Shown piece after piece: positions 34,473 through 44,102 of a DNA stretch of 64,000 bases. Origin of the DNA: Planktothrix sp. PCC 11201 (lineage in GTDB: Bacteria; Cyanobacteriota; Cyanobacteriia; Cyanobacteriales; Microcoleaceae). Within the stretch, counting starts at the first letter, position 1; each line of letters begins with the position of its first letter. The notes below the pieces were generated by a model, which had not been told where the DNA came from, searched no databases, and saw nothing but the letters and a program-made list of their open reading frames with translations. The stretch is taken from assembly GCF_900009135.1 (NCBI RefSeq), contig NZ_LT797688.1:569169-633168 (forward strand), given 5' to 3'. The position numbers were made by a program, and so were the translations under genes.

Positions 34473-35240
34473 TTATAAAACCGATAAAAAGGTTTTAATC
34501 CCTAATCCTAAGACCGCCAACATAAATAATCGCTTGATCCAAATATTACTGGTATTAAGGGCAATTTTTGCCCCTAATATTCCTCCCAAAAACATTGCTA
34601 AACTTAGCAACATTCCTAATTTATAATTAACTAGTCCATAGGAGATAAAAATTAGAGTAGCAACTAAGGAGGAAAACAGATTTATGACTTTAGTGACCGC
34701 GACAGCTTCAATAAAGGTTTGATTAAATAGCATCACATAACTTGCCGTTAGTAGGGTCACATAACCACCACTAAAAAATCCCCCATAAATTCCTAATAAA
34801 AAGGTGACTAGATATCCTAAAGTTTTTGCTAACTTTGAGGGAGGGGTTGGGTTGGGTTTCACTCCGGTTTGGGGATTTAAAAATACAAAAATTGCGATCG
34901 CAACCATAAATAAAGAAATTAATAAAGATAGGGTATTTTTAGAAATTGTAAAAACTAAAAAAGCACCTAAAATTGAACCTAATATTGTTAAAATAATTAA
35001 ACTTGGTAAACGCTGAGGATTAATTTTTTTTTCCCGAATAAAAGGAATTGTTCCCCCTAAACTTAGAAAAGTTAATGCTAACATATTAGTGGCGATCGCC
35101 ATATCCGCTTCTATCCCCATTTGTAGCATCACCGGGACGGTAATTAAAGACGTACAACCCGTGACCACACTAATAATTCCGGTCAAGAAAAAAACTAAAA
35201 CTAGAGTTAGTAAAAAAATGGGTGTCAGTAAGTTTTCCAT
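34473..35240 (-). CDS. Sulfite exporter TauE/SafE family permease
   Basis: 255 aa, about eight membrane segments, with the two-fold repeat of the family: FLTGIISVVTGCTSLITVPV in the first half and LLGIYGGFFSGGYVTLLTA in the second, including glycine-rich helix breaks. Members export sulfite, sulfoacetate or other organosulfonates; the substrate here cannot be told. It is 39 bp downstream of the Toprim-like gene, same strand, so could be the tail of that transcript or independent. Confidence 0.87.
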   Translation of the reverse strand: MENLLTPIFLLTLVLVFFLTGIISVVTGCTSLITVPVMLQMGIEADMAIATNMLALTFLSLGGTIPFIREKKINPQRLPSLIILTILGSILGAFLVFTISKNTLSLLISLFMVAIAIFVFLNPQTGVKPNPTPPSKLAKTLGYLVTFLLGIYGGFFSGGYVTLLTASYVMLFNQTFIEAVAVTKVINLFSSLVATLIFISYGLVNYKLGMLLSLAMFLGGILGAKIALNTSNIWIKRLFMLAVLGLGIKTFLSVL

Positions 35241-35279
35241 CTGATCAAAATTATTGGATCATAATTGGAATTTCAATGA

Positions 35280-35951
35280 TCAATCATCGGACTGTATCAC
35301 AATATTTCGGGATTCAATTTCTTGGATAAAAATTTTTAAACTTGGATTATTGCGATAATATTTTATCAAGGTTTTATGTTTACTGTAAGGATCAGAAACG
35401 ATTCTATAATATTCAGGTTTTTTAGCATCAATTGTAAAATTATTTTTAGTTTTAATAAGAGCTTTATTTAACGTATCTAAACAGTTTTTTATTTTTTGCT
35501 TCCGATTATCTGTATAGTAAAGAGGAAGTAACCAGCATTCAATAGAATGTACAGCGATCGCAAAAATAATTCTATCATAATATTTACTATAAAAATCTTC
35601 CCCGATTAAAATCTTGAATTTTTCTTTAACTTTTTCTATTAATTTTTCCGGACTCAATTCACCATTTTTGTCTTGATGAGAAATCCCATAATTAATATCT
35701 TCTGAAACGTCAGTATCAATGTGAATAATCAGATAGTCATTAAATTGAAAAGATTGTTTAAAATCTTGGGTCTGAAAATATTTAAAAACCAGTGTCCAAC
35801 CTCCATAGTCTGATTTATCCTCATTATCCTTATCTCTTTCGGGTTGGAGAGGATTAACAATTAAATCATTTGTGTTAAAATATCCACTTAAAATATTTTC
35901 AATCACAATCTGATCTGTAAGTCCTTCAGTAATTAATCCAAAAGTAATCAT
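35280..35951 (-). CDS. Toprim-like (DUF4276/RloB-like) protein of a split OLD pair
   Basis: 223 aa. FGLITEGLTDQIVIENIL holds the conserved Glu of Toprim-type folds (xxEGxTD), and DYLIIHIDTDVSED the D-x-D acidic pair; SIECWLLPLYY is typical of DUF4276-like proteins. The predicted role is a metal-dependent nuclease working with the ATPase encoded 2 bp upstream. Together they resemble split OLD/AbiL/PARIS-type ATPase-Toprim defence pairs. Family name is by pattern. Confidence 0.7.
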   Translation of the reverse strand: MITFGLITEGLTDQIVIENILSGYFNTNDLIVNPLQPERDKDNEDKSDYGGWTLVFKYFQTQDFKQSFQFNDYLIIHIDTDVSEDINYGISHQDKNGELSPEKLIEKVKEKFKILIGEDFYSKYYDRIIFAIAVHSIECWLLPLYYTDNRKQKIKNCLDTLNKALIKTKNNFTIDAKKPEYYRIVSDPYSKHKTLIKYYRNNPSLKIFIQEIESRNIVIQSDD

Positions 35952-35953
35952 AA

Positions 35954-37117
35954 CTAAAAATTTTTAGGTAGTCCCCCAATATAACCGCGTAAAAATGCTT
36001 CTGATAATCTCACAGGTTCCTCTCCCTCCGGTGGTTTTGGGGGTAAAATCCTTTCTGCTTTAGTATAACCTAAGCGATTACGGTAAATTACAAAAAGTCT
36101 TTGTTGATCATCCTCCAAATCTAATCCATCTAAAATAGCAGGATTATGAGTGGTAAAAATAACCTGTCGATCATATTTTTTTGCTAACTGTACTAATTCT
36201 TGAACTAACCGACGTCCCAATCTGGGATTTAGGGTAACATCAATATTATCGACTGCAAAAAATTTAGGGGTGTTATCACTGATAAACAGACAAAAATAGA
36301 ATAGTAAAAATAAGAATCCTTCATTAGAACTATTTTGATCAAAGTATTTTTGTTTTCGTGAAAGAAGATATCGATCAGCAATTTCAATGCTTTTTTGATT
36401 CAGGGATAATTCATCAGAAATCCTGAAATCCTTCAACCAATCTATAAGCTGCATTTTTTCTTTTATCTCTTGAATTTTTTCTTGATTTTTTTCTGCATTT
36501 AAAACCGTTAATAGTTTTAATAATCCTTCTCCATGAATTCCCAAAGGTTGAATTTGACCTTCTTCTTTAAAAATTCGTAAACTTGAATTCTCTGGAGAAA
36601 AAATCAAAAAGTTTTTTAAAGTTGAATTATCAGGATTTCGCATGATAAAACTTTTTACATTTTGTTTAACATAATCTGATTTTGATAGATTTGGTGGGGA
36701 AATACCGTCATTTTCAAGAGATTCATAAAATAACCTGCTCATCATCTTATATTCAGAGATTTCCTCTGAAATTTCCGAAATCTTACTAATCCAACTAGAG
36801 TAGGGTTCCCCATCATGTTGTAAATTATAGGTAATAATCTTATCGTTTTGAAACTGGAAAGATGTTTCAATTTCTTTGTTAAGATCATCAGAATTAAAAG
36901 CGGATCGCATGAATTGAGGTTCCGTTATTCTAATTCCTCTGGATGCTAAAAACTCATGATCAAGTTTATCACTTGCTGCGGCTGAACTTAACGCGATCGC
37001 TTCCAAAATATTCGTTTTTCCACAACCATTTTCACCAATCAAAACCGTTACCCTTCCCAGTTTAAGTTTCAATTGATCAATGGATTTAAAGTTTTTAATG
37101 GTAATCTCTTGAATCAT
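35954..37117 (-). CDS. OLD-like AAA ATPase
   Basis: 387 aa, RecF/OLD-type ABC ATPase. Walker A VLIGENGCGKTN at residues ~26-36 in the usual IKNFKSID... start; Walker B and D-loop at the end, FFAVDNIDVTLNPRLGRRLV and VIFTTHNPAILDGL (H-loop). The residue after the Walker B Asp is Asn rather than Glu (VDNID), as I have seen in this subfamily, which may slow hydrolysis. The Toprim-like gene follows after 2 bp. 106 bp separate it from the helicase gene upstream, so all four genes of this block may share a transcript. Confidence 0.88.
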   Translation of the reverse strand: MIQEITIKNFKSIDQLKLKLGRVTVLIGENGCGKTNILEAIALSSAAASDKLDHEFLASRGIRITEPQFMRSAFNSDDLNKEIETSFQFQNDKIITYNLQHDGEPYSSWISKISEISEEISEYKMMSRLFYESLENDGISPPNLSKSDYVKQNVKSFIMRNPDNSTLKNFLIFSPENSSLRIFKEEGQIQPLGIHGEGLLKLLTVLNAEKNQEKIQEIKEKMQLIDWLKDFRISDELSLNQKSIEIADRYLLSRKQKYFDQNSSNEGFLFLLFYFCLFISDNTPKFFAVDNIDVTLNPRLGRRLVQELVQLAKKYDRQVIFTTHNPAILDGLDLEDDQQRLFVIYRNRLGYTKAERILPPKPPEGEEPVRLSEAFLRGYIGGLPKNF

Positions 37118-37223
37118 GGTTATCTTCTGGTTTCGGATTTAAAAGGTTTGTGAAAAATTAATTTTTAGCATTCTTTAGAGAAAGTCAAGTTTTTAATCAT
37201 TATATCATAAGTCTTTGGAATTG

Positions 37224-40200
37224 TTAATCACTTTGAGACAAAATTAAGTTTAAAATATTCATTTCCTTAGAGTGAAACAGTTGATTTTCATTAAATAAAT
37301 TTTTACCCAGTTTATCCATCGAGTTAGTATTAAAAACCACATAGGGAAGATTTCTATAATTACCATCGACAGGTAGAATATTATCCGCAGAAGCGAGAGC
37401 ATAAACTAAGCGTCTTAGAATATCTTGAAAGGATGGAGGTAACAATTTGCGATCGCTTAAAAAATACTCCTCTAATTCAGAAAAGGTTAAAAAAGTTTGA
37501 ATGGGAAAAGCATAATAGCGATCGCAACTTTTAGAAGTTTGTATGACTTGTTGCGATCGCTCTTTAACCTCGACTAAAGTATAGACTAATTCCAAAGCAG
37601 AAGCAACCAGTGTCTTAATTTGTTTGGGATAATTTCCCTTTGCTAAACCCCACAGTTGTTTAAAAAAATCGCTATTTTCTAAAGCAAAAATCCGAGATAA
37701 ATCAATATAATTAATTTCCCTAACCGTTTTTTCCGATAACGGAATAATCAATAAACTTCCTCGCACATAGGTTTTTTCTAAAGGGGGGAGATCCAAAAAT
37801 TGATCTAAACTTTTTTCCAATTTAGATAAAATTTCCCATCCCAAAGATAAATAAGATACTTCCTGTTGAGTTTTAGAGGTGACAGGAGGACGATAAATTT
37901 CTATTTTTTGAGCGGATAATAAATTTAATAATCGTTGAGAAATCTCTTTTAAGTGTTGATCTTGACGATGCTTTTTAGACTCTTTTTGTACTTCCTGATA
38001 TAGAGTTACCATTGACCCCAAAAAACTATCTCCTCCTTGTTTAATCGACTTTCCCCCAATCGGAATCATCACATAACTTTGAAATCCAATTTGACCCGAT
38101 CCCACAATTCTAGTCATAATTGATGCTTTTAAAATAATCAGAATATTCAACGCACTTAAACAGGATTCTTGTAAATAAATTTTGGCTAATTCCTGAGATT
38201 CTGCTGGAGATAAAGGGTGATTATCTTGATCAACTTTAGGGGTAAAATAGATTGCTTTATCCGATAGATAAAACTTAATGAATTTTTCCCCTTGGTCTAA
38301 ACTTCCCCCGCGACCTCTGTAGATAACTTGAATAATTTCCATTAAATTTTGTTCGATTTGAAACCCGGGAATTTCTACTAAAATATATCGGGTATTCGGG
38401 AAGGATAAACCGCGCGATGCGGAAGCAGTCATAAAAATCACATTAACGCTATCCTTGAATTGTTGAATATTGGCGATTTCCTTCTCAGAAAGACTCGCAT
38501 GAATTTCTAAATAATCTTTTTCTGCTTCAAAGTTAGGGAGTTGCTTCGCAATTAGATCAATCAGTTTTTTGAGTTTATCCTTATTTTGAATATAAACAAT
38601 AATTTGACCTTGATTTTGATTTAACCTTTGCAAAATATCGCTTTTAATAATATCGATCATTTGATTAATTAACGTTAGATCATCCTCATTATTTTCTTGG
38701 TCACTGACTGAGTGAATCAAAACCTGATAATCTATTGTTAATTGAGAAGCGGGATAGGAATTTGCATTAATTAAAGTTGCTGGATATTGATTTAAAAATT
38801 TAAACTGATCCACCCATAAACACTGTTGCTGGGTTGGGGAAACCTGTCGAACAAAAATTTTATCTGCTTGGACATTTTGATCGGATAAATGACTTTCAAC
38901 CACATCCTTTAAGGTTAAAGAAGCATCCGCAGTAATCACTTTAATATTAAACCCATAATCAGGATTTAATAAGTCATATTCTTCGATAAAAGTTTTAATT
39001 CCATGTAAAAAAGCAACCCCTTCCGGTGATCCGGTAATTTCATCAATCATAATAAAAATATTTCTCAACCGTTGCGATAGCAGTTTAACTTTTTCAGGAA
39101 TGACACGACGGGTAGAAGAATTATAAACACTGCTAAAAATTCGTTTTAAATGTTTTAAGGTATTTCCTGATCGGGTTTCTTTTAACGCTTGAATTGATGC
39201 GGTCGCAATAATATTATTAGGAAATTGATCAGGATGAATTAAACAAGTATGAATTGCTTCCGATAAACTCGCTAAAACTCCCGCTTGATTTCGCGGTTTT
39301 ACTTCTAAAACTTCTTCGGAATTTCGCCCAAATCGTTGGGAAGATTTCAACTGATAATCGCGCTCTAAACTAGCATTTAAAAACTTAACTTTTCCGATTT
39401 GTACATCTTCGGAAAATCGATGATAATAAGATTCAACCGCACAACCTCCTTTTTGATCATTTAAAATCATCGCATTAGTATTTAAACAAATAATATTATT
39501 GTTTAATTGATGGGTAACAGGATCGCAAAATTTTTCGATAATATCCCGATTGACTTGAATCCGGGGACTGACATAAAATAATAGTGTTCCGGTTTCTAAA
39601 TGGTGTAAAATGTAGTTAGCAATAGCTGTGGTTTTACCAATTCCTGGGTTTCCGGTTAGGAATAAATAGGGAATTTGGGGATCAGAGAGCGATCGCTGAA
39701 TTAACTCAGCATGAGCATCTCTTAGAGATAGATTATTTTGGGTTAAATGGAGCGATCGCTGTAAGGTTTCAGGAATATTATCAGCAGTATTAAAAAAGTC
39801 TGATTCTCTTACTTTTAAGACTTCTTGATGAGTAATTGATGTAATTTGATTCGGTTTTGCTTCAATAATTGAGTTTACCAATTCACTCCCATTTTTAAAA
39901 CTTTTTGACGCATTACTTTTGATCACATTCAAAACCCGTTTACGATTTTCTGAAATGTTAATTTTGACTTTATGGCGATAGATTTCATAACAGGTTTTTA
40001 ATATTTTTAAAGATGATTCAGAATTCAGAGAAATTCCATTGATCAGGCGATCGCTATATCCAAAACAGTTAAATTTTACGCTATCACTAGACTTTAAATA
40101 GCAATTTTTTAACAAAAAATCATAAAAACTCCAAGCATAACTACCAGCTTGAATAACTTTTACTGCTTCTTTATCTTTAGTCGAAAAAGCAGAAAAATAT

Positions 40201-40898
40201 TGTTCTAATTTTTGAGAAAAAACCTGATAATTATTCGTCTCTCCCGTATCAATTTCTAACCCACAAAATTGAGATTTTGAGCGAATATAATTTAACTCTT
40301 GTTTTAATAATTTTTTTAGGGTATCAATATTTTTAATATCCTGAATTGAATAGACCGCAGAAGTAGTAAAAGTTGATAAATCCACCACTAAAATTCGATA
40401 TTGATCACGATAGCGAGTCAATAATAATGTATCTGCTTTTAAAAACTCTCCCGTGTCTTTATAGTGAATAATATCAACATTATTAAACCCTTGAGTTTCT
40501 AAAACCTCTCGATAAGCAGTATTTTCATTTTTTTCGATCAGATTAAAACAGTTATCATTATAAAAATCGCATTGAAAATAGAGAATCTCAATTTCTCGAT
40601 CATCTTTCCATCCCGTTGCTTCCCTATATTCTCGAATAAAAGTTACCCCGGAAGTCCAACCTTTTTGTAAAAATAATTTTACCCAAGTCAAAATCGTTTG
40701 GCGATCTGACCGATCAAAATAATGATTTTCATTGGCTAGTTTTTCACTAATTTTATAGAGATAAATCTGACTTAGGGGAGCAACATAAATATCCTGATAG
40801 GATTGTTTAAATTGTCTTTGTTTAAAATAAGTTAAAATTCCTAAATTAAACCCAATTTCAAAGATTCTACCTAATTGTATTCCGAGTTGAGAGATCAT
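37224..40898 (-). CDS. Large superfamily 2 helicase-like protein, family unknown
   Basis: 1224 aa. Helicase core ~405-870: motif I FLTGNPGIGKTTAI (412-425), Ia-like FYVSPRIQVNRD (441-452), motif II IMIDEITG (616-623), III-like ITADAS (655-660), IV-like IIVYIQNK (766-773), HASLSEKE (800-807), V-like MTASASRGLSFP (823-834), VI QVIYRGRG (857-864). The N-terminal 400 residues contain a strand-rich part (VDIIHYKDTGEFLKADTLLL, RILVVDLSTF) that could be a PD-(D/E)XK-like fold with altered residues. The last 350 residues are helical and unassigned. 28 bp separate it from the 1043-aa gene upstream. Not a known BREX, DISARM, Druantia or Hachiman component that I can recognise. Confidence 0.75.
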   Translation of the reverse strand: MISQLGIQLGRIFEIGFNLGILTYFKQRQFKQSYQDIYVAPLSQIYLYKISEKLANENHYFDRSDRQTILTWVKLFLQKGWTSGVTFIREYREATGWKDDREIEILYFQCDFYNDNCFNLIEKNENTAYREVLETQGFNNVDIIHYKDTGEFLKADTLLLTRYRDQYRILVVDLSTFTTSAVYSIQDIKNIDTLKKLLKQELNYIRSKSQFCGLEIDTGETNNYQVFSQKLEQYFSAFSTKDKEAVKVIQAGSYAWSFYDFLLKNCYLKSSDSVKFNCFGYSDRLINGISLNSESSLKILKTCYEIYRHKVKINISENRKRVLNVIKSNASKSFKNGSELVNSIIEAKPNQITSITHQEVLKVRESDFFNTADNIPETLQRSLHLTQNNLSLRDAHAELIQRSLSDPQIPYLFLTGNPGIGKTTAIANYILHHLETGTLLFYVSPRIQVNRDIIEKFCDPVTHQLNNNIICLNTNAMILNDQKGGCAVESYYHRFSEDVQIGKVKFLNASLERDYQLKSSQRFGRNSEEVLEVKPRNQAGVLASLSEAIHTCLIHPDQFPNNIIATASIQALKETRSGNTLKHLKRIFSSVYNSSTRRVIPEKVKLLSQRLRNIFIMIDEITGSPEGVAFLHGIKTFIEEYDLLNPDYGFNIKVITADASLTLKDVVESHLSDQNVQADKIFVRQVSPTQQQCLWVDQFKFLNQYPATLINANSYPASQLTIDYQVLIHSVSDQENNEDDLTLINQMIDIIKSDILQRLNQNQGQIIVYIQNKDKLKKLIDLIAKQLPNFEAEKDYLEIHASLSEKEIANIQQFKDSVNVIFMTASASRGLSFPNTRYILVEIPGFQIEQNLMEIIQVIYRGRGGSLDQGEKFIKFYLSDKAIYFTPKVDQDNHPLSPAESQELAKIYLQESCLSALNILIILKASIMTRIVGSGQIGFQSYVMIPIGGKSIKQGGDSFLGSMVTLYQEVQKESKKHRQDQHLKEISQRLLNLLSAQKIEIYRPPVTSKTQQEVSYLSLGWEILSKLEKSLDQFLDLPPLEKTYVRGSLLIIPLSEKTVREINYIDLSRIFALENSDFFKQLWGLAKGNYPKQIKTLVASALELVYTLVEVKERSQQVIQTSKSCDRYYAFPIQTFLTFSELEEYFLSDRKLLPPSFQDILRRLVYALASADNILPVDGNYRNLPYVVFNTNSMDKLGKNLFNENQLFHSKEMNILNLILSQSD

Positions 40899-40926
40899 TA
40901 ATTATTCCTCAATTCTTAATTATTTA

Positions 40927-43900
40927 TCAATCATAGATCGCACTTCTAACCATAGTTAAAAATGCTAAAGTATTAAAATTAATATTTTTGGGAGAGTAAG
41001 TAAAGCTGGAAAGTGTTCCCAGTCCTTCATCTCCGATGAGTTTACTATAAGGATTTAACTTTAAAACAATATTAGTATTGTTATTATAGCTTTTTTCATA
41101 ACGGGAAAAATGAAACAAAATAATATAGTTTAAAATTGTTTTTTGGAGAGGAGAAGAATCGTCTAATAATCCTGAAATCACATCTCTTGTATGTTCATCA
41201 TCATAGATATTTAACAGGGTACTATAACAAACTACACTATTAAAAATAGTTCGCTTTTTATCAACTGTAACTCCCGTAAACAAATTTAAAAATACTTTAG
41301 TCCTTTGACTGGGATCATTAGAGAGTTTTTTCAATTCTTCTACATCGGGAATATAGAAAGATTCTTGATTTTTAGTGTTTAAATTCAAAGCAGGATAGGT
41401 GTCCATAAAAACCGGATAAAGTTTGAGATCGGGTTTTTCATCTTTGAGGTATTTAATCACCGTTTCCGACATAAAAAATAGGGAGTCTGGGTCAGATTCT
41501 GAGCGAATTAATCCCAAACGTCTACTATAGGGTGCTTTCGCAACATATAAGAAATGTCGATATCCTTTTTCTTCATATAATTTAGTGATTTCATCTCGAA
41601 TTACCGTTGGTTTTTGATACAGTTGTTCATGCTTTTCATTACTAGAAAAGGTTTTAAAGTTATTGATCTGAATGACGTCGGATTTATCAGGATCTCTTTC
41701 AATTAAAACAATCTCACCATAAATATTAGAAATCCGTTGGTTTTTATCCGGTTCATTCCAAACCGCATCACTCACCCAACTGGAAACAACAATAATCGCT
41801 AATTTATCTAATTGCGGTTTAAAATCACTATTAAATTTAAACCGTTTGGGAAGTAAACAATAGAGAGAAGATAAAGCATTTCTAGTGCGGTATTCAATTC
41901 CTTTATTTTCTGTATTTAACCCTTGATCATTTGCTAAACAATCTCGTCTTAAAATATGTGCTAAAGATCGAGTTAAAGTCCTTAAGTATTTCTCATCTTC
42001 GCTATCATCAACGGTACTTTGGACATGAAATCGCAAGATAGGAATAAACAAATTTTGGTCTTTGAGGGGATTTTGACAAACGCTAATACACAAATAGGTT
42101 AATAAACTAAAGACTTGGCGATAAATTCTAGCTTCAGGAGATTGATTATCTTTAAATATAGTTTCTCTCAGGTCGGTAATATTATAATAAATCGCTATTA
42201 GCTTTTTCTCTTTAAAATGTTTATCATAGAGAGAAAGAGGTTTGAATTTTTCGCCTGGTTTTTTTATTTCTTCAGCATTTAATTTTCTGATTGGATAAAA
42301 CACCACAGGTAGTGCTTTAATTCCATCAATATTATACCTGAGAGCAAATTTCTGTTCTTCCTCTACGGTAAAATAACGCACATCATCAAAGGTAAAAGTT
42401 ACTTCTAAAGATGCTAAAGAGTCTTGACTCAGTTGATTTTCTTCGACTTTTAAATAAGCTAATGCTTCCCTCCCAGATGAGCGTGAACGACTGGTATCAT
42501 CATCTTCTAGGTTGATTTTAAAAAAGTTTTGACTATTAATAATATTAATGGGTTTTTCGTGAAGAATATCTTTGTATAAACGTAATTTAACTGTCTTTTG
42601 TTCACAGTTTAAAACCGTTTTTTGCATTAGAAAATTTTGCAAAAATGATTTTAAACGATTGACTTTTTGATTAACTTCCCAACCAGAATTAGCGATTTTA
42701 TTTTTGATGGTTGATAAGAGTTGAGTAATTGCTTCTGGGTTCGTTTGATGGGACTGAAAACCTTTTAAAACTTCCTGTTCAAATTGAAGAATGGGGTTAT
42801 ATTCCTCATCGGGTGTGTTTCCTGTTTCATCAATCGCAAAAATTAGATAATACAAACAAACGGTTTTTAAAACTCTAGTTTTAAAACTTTTTGCTTTGTT
42901 AGAATTTTGTAAATATTCTCGATGTCTGGGACTGGTGGGGTCAATTTCTGCGATATGATAATCTAAGGAAGATTTTTCATTATAAGCACTAACGGAACCA
43001 TTCAGCTTTAAACGTATTCCTAAATTAAATTCTTTAAAATTATTACTATTGCGATTATAACTTTCACCCATTACTCCTTGATAATCAGGAATAATGGGTA
43101 AACTATCAAACGCATCGGATTGAGAAAATGCAGTTCTGAGGTTAACGGTTTCTCCTAAATAAGTAATGTCATAATGGGCGTTATCTAAATTCGGATCATT
43201 GACATATTCAATCACTATTTTTAAGCGATTAATTAAGGTTTGTAACAGCGTTAAGTCGGGGGAATTTACGTTAGGATGAGTTTTTTGCCATCCTTTTTTG
43301 AGATACTCTAAATAGTCAATTTTTAGATCGCGTAAAAGACGAGGTAACGCTTCTTGATCGATAATGCTTCTGAGGTTATTTAAACTGGAGTCGGGTCGAG
43401 CTAATAGTTCATTGAATAACTCATTGAGATCCCGTCTTTCTGGTGAATCTTCATCGGTAATAGTTTCAATATGATGTCGAATATATGCGCATAAATTGTC
43501 TTGAAAATCTGCCAATCCTGTAAACCGAATATTAAAATGATGTGCTTTAATAATCGCATCACTTCCATTGCTACGATGGGGGGTAAAACTATTTTCCAGG
43601 ATTAGGCGTTTGGAGTTAAATGGGGATTGTTTATTAAAATCATAGTTAAAAGGAAGATCATCTTTTTCCTGATTAAATTCTCCTAGATCACTACAAATTT
43701 TAGCTAGGATATTTTCAGGAGATTCGGGTTGACAAGCTAGATTTAATTTTTCTTTTAATAACTGTTGAATTTGTCTAATTTTATCACAGAATTTAGCAGC
43801 ATCTTCAAAATTAACGGTGGCGGCGCGAATACCGTTAGTTTGAGTTAAGGGATTGAGGGTTTTATTTTCAGTTGCTATTTTATAAGCAAAATCATAAGCA

Positions 43901-44058
43901 CGAATGAGGAGACGATTTTGATCGTCGGGAGCAAGTTGAAAAATTGGGGTATTTGTTGTTTTAATTTCTTTTAGAATAGTATCTAATAGGGGAATATAAT
44001 CTAATTTAGGCAGAGAATCAAAGGTTTCTTGCAGAATATGTTGATCAGTCATTGTCAA
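40927..44058 (-). CDS. 1043-aa protein of unknown family, partner of the helicase
   Basis: No family recognised. Mostly soluble and helical in residues 1-560, with a disordered Ser/Arg spot (DDDTSRSRSSGREA, ~519-532). From ~745 the pattern alternates strands and helices: LAIIVVSSWVSDAVW (753-767), IYGEIVLIERD (779-789), VIQINNFKTF, then a helix (IRDEITKLYEEKGY), strand HFLYVAKAP (835-843), helix, strand LKLYPVFMDTYPAL, and a final NTNIVLKLNPYSKLIG...FLTMVRSAIY. That succession resembles an RNase H-like/PIWI fold but no catalytic tetrad is clear. First gene of the minus-strand block; 44 bp from the divergent Uma2 gene. Confidence 0.65.
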   Translation of the reverse strand: MTMTDQHILQETFDSLPKLDYIPLLDTILKEIKTTNTPIFQLAPDDQNRLLIRAYDFAYKIATENKTLNPLTQTNGIRAATVNFEDAAKFCDKIRQIQQLLKEKLNLACQPESPENILAKICSDLGEFNQEKDDLPFNYDFNKQSPFNSKRLILENSFTPHRSNGSDAIIKAHHFNIRFTGLADFQDNLCAYIRHHIETITDEDSPERRDLNELFNELLARPDSSLNNLRSIIDQEALPRLLRDLKIDYLEYLKKGWQKTHPNVNSPDLTLLQTLINRLKIVIEYVNDPNLDNAHYDITYLGETVNLRTAFSQSDAFDSLPIIPDYQGVMGESYNRNSNNFKEFNLGIRLKLNGSVSAYNEKSSLDYHIAEIDPTSPRHREYLQNSNKAKSFKTRVLKTVCLYYLIFAIDETGNTPDEEYNPILQFEQEVLKGFQSHQTNPEAITQLLSTIKNKIANSGWEVNQKVNRLKSFLQNFLMQKTVLNCEQKTVKLRLYKDILHEKPINIINSQNFFKINLEDDDTSRSRSSGREALAYLKVEENQLSQDSLASLEVTFTFDDVRYFTVEEEQKFALRYNIDGIKALPVVFYPIRKLNAEEIKKPGEKFKPLSLYDKHFKEKKLIAIYYNITDLRETIFKDNQSPEARIYRQVFSLLTYLCISVCQNPLKDQNLFIPILRFHVQSTVDDSEDEKYLRTLTRSLAHILRRDCLANDQGLNTENKGIEYRTRNALSSLYCLLPKRFKFNSDFKPQLDKLAIIVVSSWVSDAVWNEPDKNQRISNIYGEIVLIERDPDKSDVIQINNFKTFSSNEKHEQLYQKPTVIRDEITKLYEEKGYRHFLYVAKAPYSRRLGLIRSESDPDSLFFMSETVIKYLKDEKPDLKLYPVFMDTYPALNLNTKNQESFYIPDVEELKKLSNDPSQRTKVFLNLFTGVTVDKKRTIFNSVVCYSTLLNIYDDEHTRDVISGLLDDSSPLQKTILNYIILFHFSRYEKSYNNNTNIVLKLNPYSKLIGDEGLGTLSSFTYSPKNINFNTLAFLTMVRSAIYD

Positions 44059-44102
44059 AATATGTCATAATTGTATAAGTCATATCCATACTACAATCTT
44101 TT

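Noticed and set aside
36180-36260. ATPase judged inactive because of Asn after Walker B Asp
   Set aside because: The VDNID pattern seems to be a subfamily trait, so inactivity cannot be concluded.
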